Source: an uncultured bacterium
Lineage (GTDB): Bacteria; Verrucomicrobiota; Kiritimatiellia; CAIKKV01; CAIJXV01
Direction of reading: 5' to 3'
Length of the DNA stretch: 46,694 nt
Assembly (NCBI GenBank): GCA_903824675.1
Contig: CAIJXV010000006.1
Location: 1 to 46,694 of the forward strand
Position numbers and translations under genes: made by a program. A model generated the notes under the pieces. It worked only from the letters and a program-made list of their open reading frames with translations, made no database searches and was not told where the DNA came from. Of this stretch, positions 43,123 to 46,694 are shown one piece after another. Every line of letters begins with the position of its first letter. The stretch's first letter is position 1.

Positions 43123-43797
43123 ATGGCACAATTAAAAGCGGCTATTTTCGATCTGGATGGGGTTATTGTCAGTACGGATCACTATCACCGTTTGGGATGG
43201 GCGCGTCTGGCCGGTGAACTGGGTATTCCTTTCACCGAGGATCAGGCGCGCCGCACCCGCGGCGTCGACCGGATGGCCAGTTTGAAAGTCGTACTCGGTC
43301 CCGATCACCGGTTTTCCCCGGCTGAAATGAACGAGTTGGCCGCCCGTAAAAACGCCTACTATACCGAGTTGATCCGCCAGATTACCCCGGCGGATCTGCT
43401 GCCGGGTGCGGTGGAGCTGTTGACGGAATTGGAGGCGCATGCCATTCCCCGGGCGATCGGCAGTGCAAGTAAAAACGCGGCCCCGGTTTTGGAGTTGTTG
43501 GGGATTGCCCACCGATTTGACGCCGTGGTGACCGGGCACGATTTTGAACGGGGTAAACCGGCCCCCGATGTGTTTCTAACCGCCGCCCGGCGATTGCGCG
43601 TGCCGCCCGCCAACTGCCTGGTTTTTGAAGATGCGGAGGCGGGAATCCAGGCGGCCCATGCCGGGGGGATGAAAGCGGTCGGCATCGGTCGTCCCGAGAC
43701 CGTGCCGGATGCGGAGCGGATTGTGTCCTCGCTCGCTGAAATCCATTACGCCGATTTGATTGCCCTGATGATGAATTCCAACGGAGAAAAACCATGA
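43123..43797 (+). CDS. pgmB: Beta-phosphoglucomutase
   Basis: A 224-aa HAD-superfamily mutase that converts beta-D-glucose-1-phosphate to glucose-6-phosphate. The phosphorylated Asp and acid/base Asp lie in FDLDGVIVSTD. The cap loop TRGVDRMASL carries the substrate Arg; SASKNA is motif II, and RGKPAPDVFL (Lys) and FEDAEAGIQAA are motifs III and IV. The sequence is a good match to the PgmB family. AAGGAA precedes the ATG. The stop overlaps the GH65 start (ATGA), the classic partnership in which GH65 phosphorolysis produces the mutase substrate. Confidence 0.95.
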   Translation: MAQLKAAIFDLDGVIVSTDHYHRLGWARLAGELGIPFTEDQARRTRGVDRMASLKVVLGPDHRFSPAEMNELAARKNAYYTELIRQITPADLLPGAVELLTELEAHAIPRAIGSASKNAAPVLELLGIAHRFDAVVTGHDFERGKPAPDVFLTAARRLRVPPANCLVFEDAEAGIQAAHAGGMKAVGIGRPETVPDAERIVSSLAEIHYADLIALMMNSNGEKP

Positions 43798-46067
43798 TCG
43801 ATTCCTGGACGCTGAGTGAAACCCCCTGTGCTTTTGATCGTCGATTGGGAACGGACGCCCTTTTTACCCTGGGCAACGGCTATCTGGGCTGCCGGGGATT
43901 TTTTGAGGAGGAGCAGGAGGGGGTGGAGGCGCTGGGCGGCATTTACATGGCCGGAGTTTTTGGAAAAGGCGATCTGAAGGCCTGGAAAGGCATGCATCGG
44001 GAATTGGTCAATACGCCGAATTTTTTGTGGATGTCAATCCGGGTGGATGGTGAACCCGTTTTAGCCCGGCCGCGGCGGATCAGCTCCTATAAACGCCTGC
44101 TGAATATGCGCACCGGAACGATGACCCGCTCCTTTATCTGGAAGAGTGCCCGGGGAATTCAGGTTCGGTTTGAATTTGAGCGGTTTATGAGTGTGGCGGA
44201 TTTGCATGTTGCGGGGCAGCGCCTGCGGATCACTCCTCTCAACGGGAAGCCCCGGATTGAACTCGTCAGCGGGATCAATGCAAATGTCAAACAGCATAAT
44301 TTGGTTACGACGATTCCCCTGCCGATTCAGCCGGGCCGGCCGCATCTGCGGACCCTTAAAGCGGCGGGAAATGTGATTGAAACCCAGGTGGAGACCCTTC
44401 CGGATGGCGTGAAGATTGTTGAAGGGCAGCGGATTGCGGTGGAGGGTCCGGCCGGTCGGATACGCGGAGTTCCCGCCCCGGCGCCGGGATTGGTGGCGGA
44501 ACGGTTTGTCTTTAACGGTCGCGTGAATGAGACCGTGCAACTGACCAAAACCATCCATTATTTCACTTCGCGCGATGGTCAGGCGATGACGCTGTTGAAA
44601 AAGAGCATGGCCCGCGCAAAGGACTACGATCGCCTGCTCCAGGCCCATCAGCGGGCGTGGGTGAATAAATGGCGCGAGATCGACATCGAAATCGACGGGG
44701 CGATGGATGATCAGCAGGCCGTACGGTTCAACCTGTTCCAACTGGTTCAGGCCTGTCCCGAACACGATTCACGGGTGAGCCTGGGTGCCCGCGGGTTGAG
44801 CGGGGAGATGCATGAAGGCTCTGTTTTCTGGGACAACGAAATCTTTAAACTGCCATTTTTTACCTTTGCCCATCCTCCCGCGACGCGCTCCATGCTGAGG
44901 TTTCGCCACCGCACCCTGCCCGAAGCCCGCCGCCATGCAAAGGATCTCTGGTTTGAAGGTGCCATGTATGCCTGGAAATCCGGGGATGATGGCGTCGAGG
45001 AAACCGAGATGGGGGTGGGGGCTTATTATGCGATCCACATTATTGCCGACATCGCCTATGCCCTGCGGCAGTACTGGGAGGCGACCGGGGATGACGATTT
45101 CCTCTTCCGTTATGGAACGGAGATTTTAATCGAGACGGCGCGATTCTGGAAGAGCCGGATCCATTACGATCCGATCCGGAAGACTCATAACATCCTGGCG
45201 GTGCGCGGACCCAATGAATACGATGTCATCGTCAATAATAACTGCTTCACCAATATGATGGTTCAGGAGAATATGCGCTATGCGGGGGAGGCCGTCGCTT
45301 TCATACAGAAAACGGATCCTTCCGCCTGGCGAAAATTGGCGGCCCGATTGAAGCTCAAACCCCGGGAGATAGACGCCTGGAAAACCTGTGCCAAGGGGTT
45401 GGTGATAAGTTATGATAAACAACGGGACCTGTATGCTGAGGACGACATGTACCTGCACCGCGTTCCCTTCGATATGAAGCGCGGCAAGCCGGACGCCCGA
45501 CGCGTCATCGACAGCACGCTGCCGTATGAGGCCATGGCGTATTACCAGATCACCAAACAGTCCGATGTGGTGACCCTCATGAATCTTCTGCCCTGGAAAT
45601 TCACCCCTCGGCAGAAAAAGTTGGCCTATGAGTTTTATGAGCCCAAGACAGCGCATGACAGTTCGCTGAGTTTTACCCCCCACGCGGTGATGGCGGCGCG
45701 GTTGGGAATGAAGAAAGAGGCTTATCGGTATTTTCGCGAATGCGCCTATCTGGACATCGCCGATCGCCAACTGAATACGATCAGCGGCTTGCATTTTGCC
45801 AATCTCGGCGGAACCTGGCAGGCGGTGATCCAGGGTTTTGCGGGTCTCTATCAGCACGATAACCGGTTGTATTTGGCGCCGCATTTGCCGTCGGCGTGGC
45901 AGGCTCTGCGATTTCGGGTGAACTACCGGGGTGCCCTGCTTCAGGTGGAAATGCGCGGGTGCAAGACGACCGTTACCCTGGAACGGGCGGGCACCCAGCC
46001 GATATCCTTAAACCTGGACGGCCGCTCCGTGCGCCTGATCCGGGTGGGGCAGATGGTGAGTGTATGA
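43794..46067 (+). CDS. GH65 disaccharide phosphorylase
   Basis: A 757-aa inverting phosphorylase of the maltose/trehalose/kojibiose/nigerose group. The N-terminal domain has TLGNGYLGCRG and a beta-sandwich; the alpha/alpha barrel carries GEMHEGSVFWDNEIF, PEARRHAKDLWFEGAMYAWKS split around residue 380, and the general acid Glu475 in VRGPNEYD. A C-terminal SSLSFTPHA-like segment (DSSLSFTPHA) holds phosphate-binding residues. It would cleave an alpha-glucobiose with phosphate to beta-glucose-1-phosphate and a sugar. The exact disaccharide cannot be assigned. It overlaps pgmB (ATGA) and the next flavoprotein gene (ATGA), so the three are translationally coupled. Confidence 0.95.
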   Translation: MIDSWTLSETPCAFDRRLGTDALFTLGNGYLGCRGFFEEEQEGVEALGGIYMAGVFGKGDLKAWKGMHRELVNTPNFLWMSIRVDGEPVLARPRRISSYKRLLNMRTGTMTRSFIWKSARGIQVRFEFERFMSVADLHVAGQRLRITPLNGKPRIELVSGINANVKQHNLVTTIPLPIQPGRPHLRTLKAAGNVIETQVETLPDGVKIVEGQRIAVEGPAGRIRGVPAPAPGLVAERFVFNGRVNETVQLTKTIHYFTSRDGQAMTLLKKSMARAKDYDRLLQAHQRAWVNKWREIDIEIDGAMDDQQAVRFNLFQLVQACPEHDSRVSLGARGLSGEMHEGSVFWDNEIFKLPFFTFAHPPATRSMLRFRHRTLPEARRHAKDLWFEGAMYAWKSGDDGVEETEMGVGAYYAIHIIADIAYALRQYWEATGDDDFLFRYGTEILIETARFWKSRIHYDPIRKTHNILAVRGPNEYDVIVNNNCFTNMMVQENMRYAGEAVAFIQKTDPSAWRKLAARLKLKPREIDAWKTCAKGLVISYDKQRDLYAEDDMYLHRVPFDMKRGKPDARRVIDSTLPYEAMAYYQITKQSDVVTLMNLLPWKFTPRQKKLAYEFYEPKTAHDSSLSFTPHAVMAARLGMKKEAYRYFRECAYLDIADRQLNTISGLHFANLGGTWQAVIQGFAGLYQHDNRLYLAPHLPSAWQALRFRVNYRGALLQVEMRGCKTTVTLERAGTQPISLNLDGRSVRLIRVGQMVSV

Positions 46068-46694
46068 AAATCATAGGTCTGGTAGCGAGTCCCCATGGTG
46101 AACAAAGTTCGACGCGTCGGTTGGTGTCCGCCATTTTGGATGGCGCACAAAAGGCCGGGGCACAAGTCGAGTTGGTGGATTTGGCGAAGGCCCGCATCGG
46201 GTATTGCGTCGCTTGTGGCACCTGTTACAAAACAGGGGTATGCCCCATTCCGGATGAATTTAATGGGATATATGCCCGGGTGAAGGCGGCCGATGGCGTG
46301 GTGTGGGGGTCGCCGGATTACTTTCAGACGGTCTCAGCGCAAATGAAGGCCTATATCGATCGCCAGGCCGATGGTATTCATTGCCAGATGATGGATGGGA
46401 AATACGGTTGTGCGGTGTCCGTGGCCGGCGGGCCGTCTTTTCAGGAAGTGGTGGACTATCTTAATGGCGTATTCGTGGCCATGGGTGGGAGTGTCGTGGG
46501 TGGAGTCGGAGCCTCGGCATCCAATCCCGGTTCAATGGATACCGCCGAAATCAAGGCCCGCGATCTGGGCCGTGAATTGGTGAAATCCATCGCCGAGCGT
46601 CGGGTTTATCCGGACCAGGAACCGGTGCATTGTGCGATGCGAGAGCGATTCCGTCATCTGGTCAATCTGAACAAGGATGTCTGGGCCCACGAAT
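46064..46694 (+). CDS. Iron-sulfur flavoprotein/NADPH-dependent FMN reductase, 3' end outside window
   Basis: The first 210 codons of a flavodoxin-fold protein; no stop is reached. It begins MKIIGLVASPHGEQSSTRRL, where the loop SPHGEQSST binds FMN phosphate. The compact cysteine motif CVACGTCYKTGVC (C-x2-C-x2-C-x5-C) can hold a 4Fe-4S cluster, as in archaeal and bacterial iron-sulfur flavoproteins. WGSPDYF and the GG-rich VAGGPS segments are family-typical. Its ATG overlaps the GH65 stop by 4 bp (ATGA). Why an electron-transfer flavoprotein is coupled to a sugar phosphorylase is unclear. Confidence 0.85.
   Translation, partial: MKIIGLVASPHGEQSSTRRLVSAILDGAQKAGAQVELVDLAKARIGYCVACGTCYKTGVCPIPDEFNGIYARVKAADGVVWGSPDYFQTVSAQMKAYIDRQADGIHCQMMDGKYGCAVSVAGGPSFQEVVDYLNGVFVAMGGSVVGGVGASASNPGSMDTAEIKARDLGRELVKSIAERRVYPDQEPVHCAMRERFRHLVNLNKDVWAHE

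Overview
The window looks like a chromosomal segment of a Gram-negative, carbohydrate-degrading bacterium of roughly 58% GC. A PVC-superphylum organism, perhaps Kiritimatiellota, is my inference. It rests on the density of glycoside hydrolases (GH42, GH31, GH95, GH65, heparinase II/III-like), a DUF5107 protein, a TrpB2-type synthase, Asp-rich DYDGDG repeats on a secreted SGNH esterase, and intergenic repeats. An outer-membrane barrel ending in Phe shows a two-membrane envelope. No phage, transposase, CRISPR array or rRNA was seen. There are about 30 genes, one tRNA and one candidate small RNA.

Layout. 0.2-4.7 kb (+): secreted SGNH hydrolase, SDR dehydrogenase and GH42 beta-galactosidase; the last two overlap. 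4.8-10.2 kb (-): a polysaccharide synthesis and export operon of membrane GT2 synthase, large TPR protein and BcsC-like outer-membrane barrel. 10.6-14.1 kb: trpB2 (-) divergent from a heparinase II/III-like lyase (+). 14.2-20.9 kb (-): M55 D-aminopeptidase, GH31 glycosidase and a giant MscS/MscK channel. 21.2-25.2 kb (-): EF-G, HAD phosphatase and a QueC-like PP-loop protein. 25.4-29.5 kb (+): PMT-type glycosyltransferase with TPR tail, rlmN, and an enolase-superfamily enzyme. 29.5-31.4 kb: repeat-rich spacer, tRNA-Ala(GGC), uvsE, and a promoter-plus-terminator unit without an ORF.

31.4-37.3 kb: cytidylate-kinase-like gene (-), then atpI/Z-atpB (+) without the rest of the ATP synthase operon. 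Convergent to these runs a compact five-gene operon (-): MDR dehydrogenase, SDR, thymidylate synthase family protein, stand-alone CoaB and an HD nucleotidase-like protein. 37.5-46.7 kb (+): TIM-barrel amidohydrolase with its own terminator, then a sugar locus of GH95 fucosidase, DUF5107 protein, beta-phosphoglucomutase, GH65 phosphorylase and an Fe-S flavoprotein cut by the window edge.

How the genes work together. pgmB and GH65 form a classic phosphorolysis pair: disaccharide plus phosphate gives beta-glucose-1-phosphate, then glucose-6-phosphate. GH95, GH42, GH31 and the lyase-like protein would feed sugars from plant, algal or host glycans. The GT2-TPR-barrel operon points the other way, making and exporting a beta-glycan. 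Its secretin is split into a TPR gene and a barrel gene, and its QxxRW motif is altered; it is the most interesting system here. Start sites were chosen from Shine-Dalgarno sequences and stop/start overlaps, so several genes are shorter than their longest open frame.
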